A stretch of DNA of 64,000 nt from Candidatus Leptovillus gracilis (GTDB lineage Bacteria; Chloroflexota; Anaerolineae; Promineifilales; Promineifilaceae), in contig JADJXA010000001.1 in assembly GCA_016716065.1 (NCBI GenBank), forward strand, positions 930,001-994,000, in the 5' to 3' direction. Below, in pieces: positions 39,061-48,026 of the stretch (position 1 is its first letter; the number at the start of each line of letters is the position of its first letter). Below the pieces are notes generated by a model. The model did not search any database and was not told the origin of the DNA. It worked only from the letters and a program-made list of their open reading frames with translations. Made by a program: the position numbers and the translations under genes.

Positions 39061-39942
39061 ATGATAACCATCCACCCTATCACCACACTGACCGACATGC
39101 GTCAGGCCGAAGCTGTGCAGCGCGAGACCTGGCAAATGGGCGACGATGAATTGATGTCGGCCCATTCGCTGCACGCTCTGGCCTACAACGGCGCGGCGCT
39201 GATTGGCGCGTATGACAACGGCCGTCTCGTTGGCTTAGTCCTGGGGACATTGGCGACCATGCCCAACCCGCAGCGCCCCGACCAACCGGCGGCCGAGCGG
39301 CTGAAAATGTATTCGGTGATGGCCGGGGTGCTGCCCGCTTACCAGGGGCAGGGCATTGGCCGCCAACTGAAGCTGGCGCAGCGCGAATTTGCCCTGCGCA
39401 TCGGCATCCCGCTGATTACCTGGACGTTTGACCCGTTGGAGAGCAGAAACGGCCGTCTGAACATCGCCCTCCTTGGCGCAACCTGCCACACTTACCTGCA
39501 CCATTTCCACGGCGACATGGGCGGCATCAACGCCGGACTGCCCACCGACCGCTTCGACGTAGATTGGTGGCTGGGCAGCGAGCGCGTGGACAGGCGGATG
39601 ATGGGGGAGATACGGCTGCTGCCCCTCGCCGGCCTGTTACAGCGCGGCGCGACGATTCTGAACCCGGCCACATTCAACAACGCCGGGCTGCTAGTTCCAG
39701 CAGAAGCCGCCCCACAAATGCCCCGCAGCGATTTGCCTTTTTACCTGGTCGAAATTCCGGCCAACTTTCAGGCCATCAAAACGGCCGATTTTGCCCTGGC
39801 CCACACCTGGCGGCTGCATACACGAGCGCTTTTTGAAACCTGGTTCGCCGCCGGGTTCGTCGTTACAGAGTTTTATCACAAGAAGAGCGAAGACGGCCGT
39901 GCCCGCAGCTATTACCTCTTACAAACAAATCATGGGGAATAA
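39061..39942 (+). CDS. GNAT-family acetyltransferase-like protein (COG3375 type)
   Basis: A protein of 293 residues. The N-terminal half holds a GNAT fold with the acetyl-CoA loop as GVLPAYQGQGIGRQLKLAQR; the C-terminal half is longer than usual for GNATs (WTFDPLESRNGRLNIALLGA, then DRFDVDWWLGSERV). This pattern matches the predicted acetyltransferases that are commonly found next to MenC-like enolase-superfamily genes, as here. It may acylate an amino acid or amine handled by the neighbour. This partnership is inferred from context. Confidence 0.75.
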   Translation: MITIHPITTLTDMRQAEAVQRETWQMGDDELMSAHSLHALAYNGAALIGAYDNGRLVGLVLGTLATMPNPQRPDQPAAERLKMYSVMAGVLPAYQGQGIGRQLKLAQREFALRIGIPLITWTFDPLESRNGRLNIALLGATCHTYLHHFHGDMGGINAGLPTDRFDVDWWLGSERVDRRMMGEIRLLPLAGLLQRGATILNPATFNNAGLLVPAEAAPQMPRSDLPFYLVEIPANFQAIKTADFALAHTWRLHTRALFETWFAAGFVVTEFYHKKSEDGRARSYYLLQTNHGE

Positions 39943-39946
39943 CGAA

Positions 39947-39994
39947 TTGTCAATGGTCAATTGTCAACTCCCAACTATCAACTCCCAACTATCC
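39947..39994. repeat. Heptamer-period array, CAACTCC type
   Basis: Short 7-nt units (CAACTCC, CAACTAT and variants) repeat between the stop at 39942 and the next ATG at 39996. The ribosome-binding site of the enolase-superfamily gene is obscured by this repeat. Confidence 0.75.
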
Positions 39995-39995
39995 A

Positions 39996-41115
39996 ATGAA
40001 ACTTCAACAAATAGACCTCTTTCAAATTCAAATGCCGCTGGTGACGCCTTTTGGCACCAGCTTTGGCATGACCACCAACCGCGACGCCATCATCGTCAAG
40101 GTAATGGCCGAAGGGCTGACCGGCTGGGGCGAGTGCGTGGCTTCCTGGGAGCCGGGCTACAGCTACGAGACCACCCATACCGCCTGGCACATCCTGACCG
40201 ATTTTCTGATTCCGGCCGTATTGGGGCGCGCTTTGCAAGAACCGGGCGACGTGCAGGATTGGCTGCGCGGCGTGCGCGGCCATCCACTGGCCAAGGCCGC
40301 CCTGGACCAGGCCGCCTGGGACCTGACAGCGCAGCGCGATGGCCTCTCGCTGGCGCAGAAGCTGGCCCAGCCCTACCGCGAAGGCGCCAAAGAGCGGGTG
40401 AAGGTGGGAATCAGCATTGGCACGCAGCCTTCGGTGGCGGCGACGTTGGACGTGATGGCCGAAAGTGTGGCGAAGGGCTACGGCCGTATCAAGCTCAAAA
40501 TCAAACCAGGCCACGACCTGGAACTGGCCCGCGCCGCCCGCCGCCTTCCCCGACACGCCCATCATGCTCGACGCCAACTCCGCCTACCGCCTGACAGACG
40601 CGCCGCTCTTCCAGGCCATGGACGACCTGAACCTGCTGATGATTGAGCAGCCATTGGGCCACGACGACATTTATGACCACAGCCAGCTACGGCCGTTGAT
40701 CCAATCCCCCCTCTGCCTGGACGAATCCATCACCTCTGCCGACCACGCCCGCTGCGCCATCGCCTTGCAAGCGTGCGCCATCATCAACGTCAAACCGTCG
40801 CGGGTGTCTGGCTGGACCGAGGCGCGGCAAATTCATGACCTGGCGCGGGCGGCCGGATTGGGTCTATGGGTAGGCGGCATGTTGGAGACGGGCATCGGTC
40901 GGGCGGCGCAGTTGGCCCTGGCCGCCCTGCCCGGCTTTAACCTGCCCGGTGACATTTCGGCCACCGAGCGTTATTATCATCAGGACATCGCCACCCGTTT
41001 CACCCTCAACGCCGAAGACAGCACCATCAGCGTGCCCACCGGCCTGGGATTGGGCATAGAGGTAGATGAAAAGGCGTTAACGGCCGTAACCCAGCGCCAC
41101 CAAACATTCCCCTAA
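39996..41115 (+). CDS. Enolase-superfamily enzyme (OSB synthase / N-acylamino-acid racemase like), frameshifted
   Basis: The first frame (39996 to about 40545) covers the N-terminal capping domain (PLVTPFGTSFGMTTNRDAII) and the KxK catalytic lysines (GRIKLKIKPG). The frame then shifts by +1 within the CCCGCCGCC run near 40535-40550. The second frame, to 41115, gives the barrel's metal ligands: Asp in MLDANSAY, Glu in MIEQPLG, Asp in LCLDES, and the second lysine in INVKPSRVSG. Joined, it makes about 372 residues, the normal length. Candidate activities are o-succinylbenzoate synthase (menaquinone) or N-acylamino-acid racemase; the GNAT neighbour and lack of other men genes favour the latter. 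Confidence 0.85.
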
Positions 41116-41117
41116 CC

Positions 41118-41168
41118 GGAGCGCGGGCGTCTCGCCCGCACAGATAGCGGGCGAGACGCCCGCGCTCC
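41118..41168. repeat. Dispersed palindrome (copy 2), perfect 22-bp stem
   Basis: Arms 41118-41139 and 41147-41168 pair perfectly (outer GGAGCGCGGGCG and CGCCCGCGCTCC) around the loop ACAGATA. The sequence is related to the hairpin at 22512-22560. It sits in the 75-base gap before proC and may work as a terminator or an attenuator. Confidence 0.9.
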
Positions 41169-41190
41169 CAGAGTAGAAAAAGGAAACCGT

Positions 41191-42027
41191 ATGTTTCAAG
41201 ACAAAAAAATCTCCTTTATCGGCAGCGGCACCATGGCCGAGGCCATGATTCGCGGCCTATTAGACCAAAACATCGTCAGCGCCGACCACATCATCGCCGC
41301 CGACCCCTGGGAGGCGCGGCTGAAATATCTGCATGAGCGCCACGGCATCCACACCACCGGCGACAATACCGCCGCCGCTGAAGAAGGACAGGTCATCGTC
41401 TTTTCCATCAAGCCGCAAAATCTGGTGGAAGTCATGCCTACCATTCGCGGCCATTTGCGGCGGCAAGATTTGGTGCTTTCAATTATCGCCGGCGTGCCCA
41501 TCCGCAAATTGGCCGATGGCGTGGCCCACGCCTCGGTGGTGCGCGCCATGCCCAACACCCCGGCGCAAATCGGCCAGGGCATTACGGTGTGGACGGCCAC
41601 GCCGGAGGTAAGCGACCTGCACAAGCAGCAGGCGCAGGCCATCCTCGGCTCCTTCGGCGAGGAAATTTTTGTGGACGACGAGCGCTACCTGGACATGGCG
41701 ACAGCGCTCAGCGGCTCCGGGCCGGGCTACGTGTTTATGATGATGGAGGCGATGATTGACGCCGGGGTCCACATGGGTTTTTCGCGCCGCATCGCCACCG
41801 ATTTGGTGACACAGACGATGTTGGGGTCGGTGGAATTTGCCCGCCGTTCCAACAAACACGTCGCCGAACTGCGCAACCAGGTCACATCCCCCGGCGGCAC
41901 GACAGCCGAGGCGCTGTACCACATGGAAAAAGGCGGCCTGCGCACGGTCATCTCGCGCGGCATCTGGGCCGCCTACGAACGCTCCATCGCCCTGGGACGC
42001 GGCGAAGAGGCCAAAGGCCCGCAGTGA
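41191..42027 (+). CDS. proC: Pyrroline-5-carboxylate reductase
   Basis: A protein of 278 residues. It makes proline from pyrroline-5-carboxylate with NAD(P)H. The Rossmann motif ISFIGSGTMAEAMIRGL opens the protein; VRAMPNTPAQIGQG, ALSGSGPGYVF and the signature QVTSPGGTTAEALYHMEKGG are all present. AAAAAGGAAA lies upstream of ATG 41191. Confidence 0.97.
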   Translation: MFQDKKISFIGSGTMAEAMIRGLLDQNIVSADHIIAADPWEARLKYLHERHGIHTTGDNTAAAEEGQVIVFSIKPQNLVEVMPTIRGHLRRQDLVLSIIAGVPIRKLADGVAHASVVRAMPNTPAQIGQGITVWTATPEVSDLHKQQAQAILGSFGEEIFVDDERYLDMATALSGSGPGYVFMMMEAMIDAGVHMGFSRRIATDLVTQTMLGSVEFARRSNKHVAELRNQVTSPGGTTAEALYHMEKGGLRTVISRGIWAAYERSIALGRGEEAKGPQ

Positions 42028-42095
42028 GTATTGCGGATTTGGGATTGCGGATTTCGGAGGGACGCGGCAAATCCGCAATCCGCAATCAAAAATCC
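42028..42095. repeat. Heptamer array with inverted copies
   Basis: Units GGATTTG, GGATTGC and GGATTTC repeat with 7-nt spacing directly after the proC stop, followed from about 42069 by the reverse-complement type (ATCCGCA repeated). The array continues on the far side of the MITE at 42259-42282, so the MITE inserted into it. Confidence 0.8.
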
Positions 42096-42258
42096 GGCAT
42101 GGTTCATTTGAGGCAAAATGTGCTTTACAAATTCAACAAGAGGCGTGTCATGCTGAGAGCCTGTGCCGAGCTTGCCGAAGCATCCTCCGAAGACTCCGCT
42201 CAGCATGACCATGCAGCGTAAATTTGTAAAGAAGATGTTCCGCTCAATGAACCATGCC
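42096..42258 (+). mobile_element. MITE copy 2 (163 bp)
   Basis: Begins GGCATGGTTCAT and ends ATGAACCATGCC, with a 7-bp direct repeat AAAATCC on both sides (42089-42095 and 42259-42265). The interior matches copies 1 and 3, including GTCATGCTGAG and CTCAGCATGAC. It has no coding capacity. Its right end lies 24 bases before the pabB-pabC start codon. Confidence 0.88.
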
Positions 42259-42282
42259 AAAATCCGCAATCAAAAATCTCCA

Positions 42283-43995
42283 ATGGTAATTATTCAAGAT
42301 GGTTCACGCTGGTTGCTGTTTCGGGAGCCGGTGCGGGTGATCACGGCCGTTACCTCCCATGAAGTCGTGGCGGCGCTGGTGGCGGTGGAAACGGCCGTTT
42401 CCACCCATTCTCTCCACGCCGCCGGTTTCCTCAGCTATGAAGCCGCCGCGGCCTTCGGTTTGGCCGTTCATCCGCCGCGCCCCGATGACCCACCGCTGCT
42501 CTGGTTTGGTTTATATGCCGCGCCTGAAACCCTGAGCAACCTGGACAATTTATCCATAACCGATTACACAATTGGCGACTGGCGGGTTGGGTTGGAAGAA
42601 ACAGCCTATGCCACGGCCGTTACCCGCATCAAAAGCCACATCGCCGCCGGGTATACCTACCAGGTCAACTTCACCTTTCCGCTGTGCGCCCCATTTCGCG
42701 GCGAGCCGTGGGCGCTGTTCCGCCAATTGGTCCGCGGGCAGCAGGCCCGGTACGCCGCCTTCGTGGACACCGGGCGACACGTGGTCTGCTCCGTCTCGCC
42801 GGAACTGTTCTTGCGGCTGGAGGGCGACACGCTGACCTCGAAGCCGATGAAGGGCACAGCCGTGCGCGGGCGCACCCTGGCCGAAGACGAGTCCCAGGCC
42901 GCCTGGCTGCGCCAATCAGAAAAAAACCGGGCCGAAAATGTGATGATTGTGGACATGATCCGCAATGACATGGGGCGGGTGGCGGCCACCGGCAGCGTGG
43001 CCGTGCCACAATTATTCCAGGTGGAGCGCTATCCCACCCTGCTGCAAATGACATCCACCGTCGTGGCGCGTACCGACGCCTCTGTGAGCGATATTTTTCG
43101 GGCGATGTACCCCTGCGCCTCCATCACCGGCGCGCCCAAAGTGCGCACCATGCAGATCATCCGCGAGTTGGAGACGGGGCCGCGCGGCGTATACACAGGA
43201 GCGGTGGGGTTTATAGCGCCAGACAGACAGGCGCAGTTTAACGTGGCGATTCGCACGGTGGTGGTGGATAGGGAGCGGGAAACGGCCGTCTACCACGTGG
43301 GCAGCGGCATCGTGTGGGACTCTGACCCGGCGGCCGAATATGCAGAATGTTTGCTCAAGGCGCAGGTGCTGCGGGCGCGGCGGCCGGAGTTTGATTTATT
43401 GGAGTCGCTGCTGTGGGAACCGGAAGGGGGCTACTATTTGTTGGAGCGGCATGTGGCGCGACTGCTGGACAGCGCGGTTTATTTTGGTTTTGCGGTGACG
43501 GCAACGGCCGTGCGCGAGGCTTTGGGTCGTCTGGCGGTTGGGTTGACGGAGCCGTGTAAGGTGCGCTTGCTGGTGGGGCGAAACGGCCGTGTCCGGGCAG
43601 AATCCACGGCTCTGGCCCAACTGCCAGAGCCGGTGCGGCTGGCCCTGGCCGATGACCCAATCCATGTGGATGATGTGTTTTTATACCACAAAACAACGCA
43701 TCGCCAGACCTATGACATGGCCAAAGCGTCGCGGCCAGATTGTGACGAGGTGATTTTATGGAACGAGCGCGGCGAACTGACCGAGACCAGCAGCGCCAAC
43801 CTGGTGCTGGCACTGGATGGCGCGTTGTGGACGCCGCCGGTGGGCTGTGGGCTGTTGGCGGGGACGTTGCGGGCGGAGGAGTTGGCGAACGGCCGTATTC
43901 AGGAAAAAGTATTGACCCCGGCAGATCTGGCGCGGGCGGAGGCGATTTTTCTCATCAACTCTGTGCGCGGCTGGTGGAGAGGGGAGATTTTATGA
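42283..43995 (+). CDS. Aminodeoxychorismate synthase component I fused to aminodeoxychorismate lyase (PabB-PabC)
   Basis: A protein of 570 residues. The PabB half (to about 370) has YTYQVNFTFPL, SPELFLRLEGD, the chorismate-site stretch SKPMKGTAVRGRTLAEDE, SITGAPKVRTMQIIRELE and VGSGIVWDSDP. The PabC half is a PLP fold IV lyase: FDLLESLLWE, the lysine motif FLYHKTTHRQTYD and NERGELTETSSANLVL. Together they turn chorismate plus ammonia into p-aminobenzoate for folate; a PabA amidotransferase is not in the window. ATG 42283 fits the conserved N-terminus; an in-frame ATG at 42247 lies inside the MITE end. No clear Shine-Dalgarno is seen. Confidence 0.93.
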   Translation: MVIIQDGSRWLLFREPVRVITAVTSHEVVAALVAVETAVSTHSLHAAGFLSYEAAAAFGLAVHPPRPDDPPLLWFGLYAAPETLSNLDNLSITDYTIGDWRVGLEETAYATAVTRIKSHIAAGYTYQVNFTFPLCAPFRGEPWALFRQLVRGQQARYAAFVDTGRHVVCSVSPELFLRLEGDTLTSKPMKGTAVRGRTLAEDESQAAWLRQSEKNRAENVMIVDMIRNDMGRVAATGSVAVPQLFQVERYPTLLQMTSTVVARTDASVSDIFRAMYPCASITGAPKVRTMQIIRELETGPRGVYTGAVGFIAPDRQAQFNVAIRTVVVDRERETAVYHVGSGIVWDSDPAAEYAECLLKAQVLRARRPEFDLLESLLWEPEGGYYLLERHVARLLDSAVYFGFAVTATAVREALGRLAVGLTEPCKVRLLVGRNGRVRAESTALAQLPEPVRLALADDPIHVDDVFLYHKTTHRQTYDMAKASRPDCDEVILWNERGELTETSSANLVLALDGALWTPPVGCGLLAGTLRAEELANGRIQEKVLTPADLARAEAIFLINSVRGWWRGEIL

Positions 43996-44031
43996 CAAAG
44001 AGACATAAGGGACAAAGGCCTGGTTCATTTG

Positions 44032-45672
44032 ACAGCAATTCTAAATGTAAAACTTGCGAACAGAAGTAGATCGCGCTATACCATCACCAAAAGCCAAAAG
44101 GGTGATGTGATGGGAAAAAGAGCGCAAGTGAGTCGGTTTATCCAGCATCTGGGCGAGTTGACAGAGAAGATGCCTGACAAGCGGGCTGGGCGGCATAACC
44201 AGATATATGCTTTGCAAGACGCGGTACGCGGCGCCTTCTCTATCTTTTCATGCAAAGCGCTTCTTTTTCTGGCGCATCAACGCCTTATGGCGCAAAAGCG
44301 CGGGCGGAGTAATCTGGAAAGCGTGTTCCAGATGTCGCGCATTCCCACTGACAATCATATCCGTACCCTTTTGGATGGCGTGCCAGCCAGCCATTTTGCG
44401 GGAGCCTATCAATGGCTTTGGCAGCAGTTGGTGGCTGAGGAGAAGTTGGCCGGATTTCGGGCATTAGGGGGGCGGTTGCTAGTTGGTATCGATGGCATTC
44501 AATTCTTTAGTTCGACAAAGGTGCATTGCCCCCAATGCGTTCACAGAAGTGCGCGAAGGTGTCACCCACTACCATCATCGGGCATTGACAGCTTTGGTTG
44601 TTCATCCTGAGCAATCGGCGGTGCTGCCTCTGGCGCCGGAATTCCTGCTGCCACAGGATGGCAGTGATAAACAGGACAGCGAACTGGCGGCTGCCAAACG
44701 TTGGTTGCCGCAGCAGGCCCTGGCTGCAACAACAGAAGGCGGTCATCCTGGGAGATGACTTGTTCAGTCATCAACCGTTCTGTGAGTTGGTGCTGATTTA
44801 CGGGCTAGACTTCATTCTCGTGTGTAAGCCCAGTTCGCACGAGACGCTCTATGAGTGGGTCGCGGCTATTGAGCGAGGGGCAAGCTGCCTGAAATTAGTC
44901 GTCGCGTCTGGAACGGTCGTCACGGGGAAATCTGGCGGTATCGGTATCTCAATGATTTACCGCTGCGTGCGGGGTGATGATGGTCTTCGCGTGAACTGGT
45001 GCGAGTTGACGATTACCCATGAATTGACTGGCGAACGCCTTTATCAAAACAGCTTTGTGACCAGTTTACGCCTGGACGCGCCTCTGGTCCAAGCTGTCAC
45101 TCACGCTGGACGCGCCCGCTGGAAACATGAAAATGAGGGACATAATGTCCTGACCACCCACGGCTATCATATTAAGCACAATTTTGGTCATGGGCAAGAA
45201 CATTTAGCGACCGTCATGTTCACGCTTAATCTACTCGCCTTTTCCTGCACACCTTTCTGGAGTTGGTGGATACGACCTACAAACGGATTCGTGCTGCTCT
45301 AGGTGCGCGTCGCACCTTCTTTGAGGATGCCCGGTCACTGATGCGTTGGCAAATCTTTGAAAATTGGGAAGCCCTGATTCAATTTATGGCCGAGGGTCTA
45401 GAGTTAGAACCCGCCCTGACTAACTGTTTCGTTTTCTTACGATTGGGCCATTGTTATTGGATGCTCACAAGTCGCCTCGGCAGAGAGGTGGCTAAATGCC
45501 GCGTTGCTATCATCTGGGTAATTACCTGGTTTTGAGGTCGTTACTGTACTCGGAACCGTGCCACATAACACTGCACTTTAATCTGATTAGCGCAGAGTGC
45601 GACTCCTCGCTGATACATCGGCATTGCGCCGCTATTTTCCCGATACCCGTTTTCTACATTTAGAATTGCTGT
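44032..45672 (+). mobile_element. IS copy 2 (about 1.64 kb), IS4-like, inside the MITE
   Basis: Terminal inverted repeats start ACAGCAATTCTAAATGTA (44032) and end TACATTTAGAATTGCTGT (45672). The MITE sequence TTCATTTG is duplicated at the two junctions (44024-44031 and 45672-45679), an 8-bp target duplication if the terminal A/T is excluded from the element, or 7 bp otherwise. The element encodes a transposase related to the copy at 1-1088. The ends do not resemble those of the MITE, so the IS is not the MITE's autonomous partner. Confidence 0.88.
44110..45535 (+). pseudogene. Frameshifted IS4-like transposase
   Basis: The coding sequence starts at ATG 44110 and changes frame at least three times. 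Frame 1 reaches the first catalytic Asp (LLVGIDGIQFFSS, near 44490-44515), the next frame carries CIAPNAFTEVREG to about 44710, and another has the second Asp (ILGDDLFSHQPFC, near 44750). A short stretch near 44890-44980 that would give VWNGRHGEIWRYR is in yet another frame. The Glu region is RWKHENEGHNVL, then HNFGHG. The related copy at 1-1088 has differently placed frameshifts, so both are dead copies as sequenced. Confidence 0.85.
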
Positions 45673-45869
45673 TCATTTGAGGCAAATTGTGCTTTACAAA
45701 TTCAACAAGAGGCGTGTCATGCTGAGAGCCTGTGCTGAGCTTGCCGAAGCATCCTCCGAAGCATCCCATTCCTCTGGTGGGAGCGGGATGCTTCGCTCCG
45801 AAGACTCCGCTCAGCATGACCATGCAGCGTAAATTTGTAAAGAAGATGTTCCGCTCAATGAAACATGCC

Positions 45870-45901
45870 GGGACAAAGAAAGCCCTTTGTTTCTTTGTCC
45901 C
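45870..45901. repeat. Inverted repeat beside the MITE
   Basis: GGGACAAAGAAA (45870-45881) and TTTCTTTGTCCC (45890-45901) form a 12-bp perfect stem with an 8-nt loop. The left arm is also the target duplication of MITE copy 3. It may have been a terminator in which the MITE landed. Confidence 0.7.
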
Positions 45902-45931
45902 TTTGTCTTAAATTCCTAAAAAGGTGGCATC

Positions 45932-46948
45932 ATGCAAATTTTGGTAACAGGCGGGGCCGGGTATATCGGCAGCCATACGGTGGTGGAACTGCTCAACGCC
46001 GGGCACGACGTGGTGGTGGTGGACAACCTGGCAAACAGCAAGGAAGAATCGCTGCGGCGGGTGGCGGAAATTACCGGGCGGGCGGCCAGGTTTTATCGGG
46101 TGGATTTACGCGATAAGGCTGCGTTAACGGCCGTGTTCCGCCAACATACCATCCACGCCGTCATCCACTTTGCCGGGCTGAAGGCGGTGGGCGAATCGGT
46201 GGCCTTGCCGCTGGCTTATTACGACAACAACATCGGCAGCACGGTGGCGCTGTGCCAGGTGATGGCCGAACATGGCGTCAAAAACCTGGTGTTCAGCTCC
46301 TCGGCGACGGTGTATGGCGAACCAGAACGTGTGCCGGTGACGGAAGAGACGCCTTTGCAGGAGGCGACCAACCCATACGGCCGTTCCAAAGCCATCATCG
46401 AGAAAATCTTACAAGACCTGTACCTGTCTGACAAGGCGTGGAACATTGTCTTGCTGCGCTACTTTAACCCGGTGGGGGCGCACAGCAGCGGCCGCATCGG
46501 CGAAGACCCCAATGGGCCGCCCAATAATTTGATGCCCTATATTGCTCAGGTGGCGGTGGGCAAACGGCCGTACCTGCGCGTGTTTGGCAATGATTATCCT
46601 ACCCCGGACGGTACCGGCGTGCGCGATTACATCCATGTGGTGGATTTGGCCGTCGGCCATTTGAAAGCGCTGGATAAAGTGGCCGAAAAGCCGGGTGTGG
46701 TCATCTACAACTTGGGAACAGGCGTGGGCTACTCCGTGCTGGAAGTGGTAGACGCCTTTGCCGAAGTCAGCGGGCGCGACATCGCCTACCAGGTGGTGGC
46801 GCGGCGGCCAGGGGACGTGGCCGTCTCCTACGCCGACCCGTCGCGGGCGGCGCAAGAATTAGGCTGGCGCGCCGTCAAAGGTCTGGCCGACATGTGCGCC
46901 GATGCCTGGCGTTGGCAGTCGCAAAACCCGAATGGTTATGAAGTTTGA
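45932..46948 (+). CDS. galE: UDP-glucose 4-epimerase
   Basis: A protein of 338 residues. It interconverts UDP-glucose and UDP-galactose with bound NAD. The nucleotide motif TGGAGYIGSHTVVEL opens the protein; SSSATVYG and the YxxxK pair in NPYGRSKAI supply the catalytic residues, and LLRYFNPVGAH, SGRIGEDPNG and GTGVRDYIHVVDLA are family signatures. It could feed the exopolysaccharide genes downstream. GGTGG precedes ATG 45932 by six bases. Confidence 0.96.
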   Translation: MQILVTGGAGYIGSHTVVELLNAGHDVVVVDNLANSKEESLRRVAEITGRAARFYRVDLRDKAALTAVFRQHTIHAVIHFAGLKAVGESVALPLAYYDNNIGSTVALCQVMAEHGVKNLVFSSSATVYGEPERVPVTEETPLQEATNPYGRSKAIIEKILQDLYLSDKAWNIVLLRYFNPVGAHSSGRIGEDPNGPPNNLMPYIAQVAVGKRPYLRVFGNDYPTPDGTGVRDYIHVVDLAVGHLKALDKVAEKPGVVIYNLGTGVGYSVLEVVDAFAEVSGRDIAYQVVARRPGDVAVSYADPSRAAQELGWRAVKGLADMCADAWRWQSQNPNGYEV

Positions 46949-46973
46949 ATTGTGAAGTGTGAATTATGAAGCG
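46939..46973. repeat. Heptamer-period array across the galE stop
   Basis: Five 7-nt units (TGAAGTT, TGAATTG, TGAAGTG, TGAATTA, TGAAGCG) run head to tail over the last codons of galE, its stop codon and the following bases. Confidence 0.8.
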
Positions 46974-47000
46974 CGGAGAAACTGTCTCCCCGTCTCCCCG

Positions 47001-48026
47001 TCACCTTGTCTCCTCATCTCCCCTATAAGTCTGAATAATTTCAGCCATGATTGACAAGGCGATTTCTTCCGCGGTTTGGGCGTGGAGGTTCAGACCGATG
47101 GGGGCGTGGATGCGGGCGATTTGCGTCGGACTAAGGCCGAGCGCTTGCAGACGTTCTACCCGTTTGGCGTGGGTTTTGCGGCTGCCCAATGCGCCGATGT
47201 AAAAGGCAGGGCTGTTTAGCGCAATTTGCAGGGCAGGGTCGTCTATTTTGGGGTCGTGGGTCAGCAGGACAACGGCCGTTTGCGGCGTCAGGTCCAGTTC
47301 GGCAAACGCTTTGTCCGGCCAGAGCGGCAGCAGCCGGTCGGCGTGGGCAAAGCGGGCCTGGCTGCCAAAAGCGCGGCGCGGATCCACCACGACAGTGCGA
47401 AAACCAAGCAGGCGGCCCATTGGCGTGAGGGCGATGGCAATATGGACGCCACCGACCAGCACCAGCGTCGGGGCGGGGTGATAGGTTTCGACGAAGAGTT
47501 CGACGTCTGGGGTGGGTTGGAAACGTTGGGTAGTTGGCTGGTTGGCTGGTTGAATGGTTGGGGTAAGTTCGGGGGGCAGGTGGCCGGCGGTACGGCCGTC
47601 GCGGCTGACAGCCAACTGCTGGCCCAGCAGATGTTCCGGGCCGCGAATGACGGTGTAGCAGGTTCCGGCCTGGTCGGTCTGGATGAGGCTGTGGAGGAAA
47701 TCGAAAACGGCCGTGTCCAACCGCTGTACAAACACCTCAATACTGCCGCCGCAGGCCAGCCCTACGTCCCAGGCCGTCTCATCGGCCACGCCAAAGTGCA
47801 GCAGCTGCGGCGCGCCGGCTGCCAGCACCTCTTGTCCGGCGGCAATAACCGCGCCCTCAATGCAGCCGCCGCTGACTGAGCCGCTGACCAAACCAGAGGC
47901 AGCGAACGCCATCTTGCCCCCGGCCTTACGCGGCGCAGACCCCCAGGTCTGGATGACGGTAGCGACAGCGATATTCTGAGACGGCTGCTGCCGCCAGGCT
48001 AAAACGTCGGCGATGATTTCATTCAT
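47001..48026 (-). CDS. XdhC/CoxI-family protein
   Basis: A protein of 341 residues. The N-terminal XdhC-CoxI domain shows IQTWGSAPRKAGGKMAF and SGSVSGGCIEGAV; the C-terminal Rossmann domain has VLVGGVHIAIALTPMGRLLG and FYIGALGSRKTHAKRVERL. Family members insert or sulfurate the molybdenum cofactor of xanthine dehydrogenase and CO dehydrogenase type enzymes. It overlaps the CoxG-like gene by eight bases. No molybdenum hydroxylase subunits are in the window. Confidence 0.88.
   Translation of the reverse strand: MNEIIADVLAWRQQPSQNIAVATVIQTWGSAPRKAGGKMAFAASGLVSGSVSGGCIEGAVIAAGQEVLAAGAPQLLHFGVADETAWDVGLACGGSIEVFVQRLDTAVFDFLHSLIQTDQAGTCYTVIRGPEHLLGQQLAVSRDGRTAGHLPPELTPTIQPANQPTTQRFQPTPDVELFVETYHPAPTLVLVGGVHIAIALTPMGRLLGFRTVVVDPRRAFGSQARFAHADRLLPLWPDKAFAELDLTPQTAVVLLTHDPKIDDPALQIALNSPAFYIGALGSRKTHAKRVERLQALGLSPTQIARIHAPIGLNLHAQTAEEIALSIMAEIIQTYRGDEETR

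Larger units (their letters stand above)
44017..45869 (+). mobile_element. MITE copy 3, split by an insertion sequence
   Basis: The left piece (44017-44031, GGCCTGGTTCATTTG) and the right piece (45680-45869, ending ATGAAACATGCC) together match MITE copy 2, each end with one mismatch to the GGCATGGTTCAT consensus. Perfect 8-bp direct repeats GGGACAAA flank the whole at 44009-44016 and 45870-45877. The insertion sequence 44032-45671/45672 sits 15 bases inside the left end. The right piece also has an extra central palindrome around GGGATGC shared with copy 1. Confidence 0.85.

Noticed and set aside
44032..45672. IS as the source of the MITE family
   Set aside because: The terminal repeats differ (ACAGCAATTCT versus GGCATGGTTCAT), so this IS should not mobilise the MITEs.
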